Shown here in pieces: positions 63,884 to 64,000 of a stretch of 64,000 nt of DNA. The stretch spans positions 29,198-93,197 of the forward strand of contig JBMTVT010000001.1 of the NCBI GenBank assembly GCA_049451635.1, given 5' to 3'. Under the pieces are notes generated by a model. That model was not told where the DNA came from. It saw only the letters and a list, made by a program, of their open reading frames with translations, and ran no database searches. The translations under genes were made by a program, and so were the position numbers. Source of the DNA: JBMTVT01 sp049451635 (lineage in GTDB: Bacteria; Bacteroidota; Bacteroidia; Flavobacteriales; Flavobacteriaceae). Within the stretch, counting starts at the first letter, position 1. Every line of letters begins with the position of its first letter.

Positions 63884-64000
63884 TTAATCAACCTCAATAA
63901 CTTTTTTAGGAGGTTCTTGTTTAATGGCTTCCTCGTTTTTAAGTAGTCTAACTTTTAAAATACCATTCTTATATGTTGCTTTTATATCTTGATCTAAATC
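63884..64000 (-). CDS. Small heat-shock protein Hsp20, C-terminal end
   Basis: Frame runs off the right edge; only the last 38 codons are visible, ending with TAA at 63884. They read IKATYKNGILKVRLLKNEE and EPPKKVIEVD, matching the final strand (A-x-Y-x-NGIL-x-V-x-L) and the I-x-V tail of alpha-crystallin-type chaperones. Cytoplasmic holdase that prevents aggregation. Confidence 0.85.
   Translation of the reverse strand, partial: DLDQDIKATYKNGILKVRLLKNEEAIKQEPPKKVIEVD

Overview
The window is low-GC chromosomal DNA from a member of the Bacteroidota, almost certainly a marine-type Flavobacteriaceae. The evidence is the family content: a CtlX/DDAH pair, GldI, a DUF1501/DUF1800 pair with a type IX secretion C-terminal sorting domain, a fused SecDF, a three-helix LepB, DUF6588, DUF5683 and DUF6122. 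Promoters also carry the Bacteroidota -7 box TAnnTTTG, and Shine-Dalgarno sequences are mostly absent. Nothing here is phage, plasmid or CRISPR; it is a housekeeping region dotted with decaying accessory genes.

Layout. 1-5 kb: the end of citrate synthase, two amidinotransferase-fold hydrolases and a broken TPR sensor kinase. 5-14.8 kb: argS, a DUF1501/DUF1800 export pair, a decayed multi-domain protein, ffh, folD and a YwaF-like membrane protein. 14.8-21 kb (minus strand): a VOC protein, a frameshifted DUF1579-like gene, rluF, a hydrolase-cupin-YitT-lipoprotein run and a HerA-like ATPase. 21-23 kb: a decayed surface-protein gene, queE, a dispersed palindromic repeat and a gene fragment. 23-28.3 kb: the gatC-gatA-gatB/aspS operon. 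28.6-37 kb: gyrB, a DUF6588 protein, mdh and secDF. 37-46 kb: DUF192, lgt, a cyclophilin-FKBP fusion, gldI, nrnA, a PhoD-like phosphatase, ndk, two cold-shock genes and DUF721-recF. 45-52 kb: TPR protein, ribH, two small membrane proteins, mutL, two rhomboids and an EEP-family protein. 52-57.5 kb: parA-parB-DUF5683-dapB-lepB-wbqC-DUF6122, nearly contiguous on the minus strand. 57.7-62.8 kb: udk, a DivIC/FtsB-like protein and both methylmalonyl-CoA mutase subunits with a lipoprotein gene between them. The end holds tRNA-Pro(TGG), a coiled-coil protein and the C-terminus of an Hsp20 protein.

The most interesting system is at 23.1-28.3 kb. GatB is fused in one 1112-residue protein to a complete bacterial-type AspRS, and that AspRS carries the RDHG sequence seen in non-discriminating enzymes. 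This looks like a covalent transamidosome for making Asn-tRNA(Asn) through Asp-tRNA(Asn). Upstream of the operon, between a TAnnTTTG box and gatC, lies a 15-codon leader ORF with 10 Asn codons. It is followed by mutually exclusive antiterminator and terminator hairpins, a textbook attenuation arrangement. The operon therefore appears to sense charged tRNA(Asn), which is its own product.

A second theme is gene decay. Five genes carry nonsense or frameshift lesions and a sixth is present only as a fragment (TPR kinase, repeat-domain protein, DUF1579-like, surface protein, VOC, DUF2911-like), while every recognised core gene is intact.
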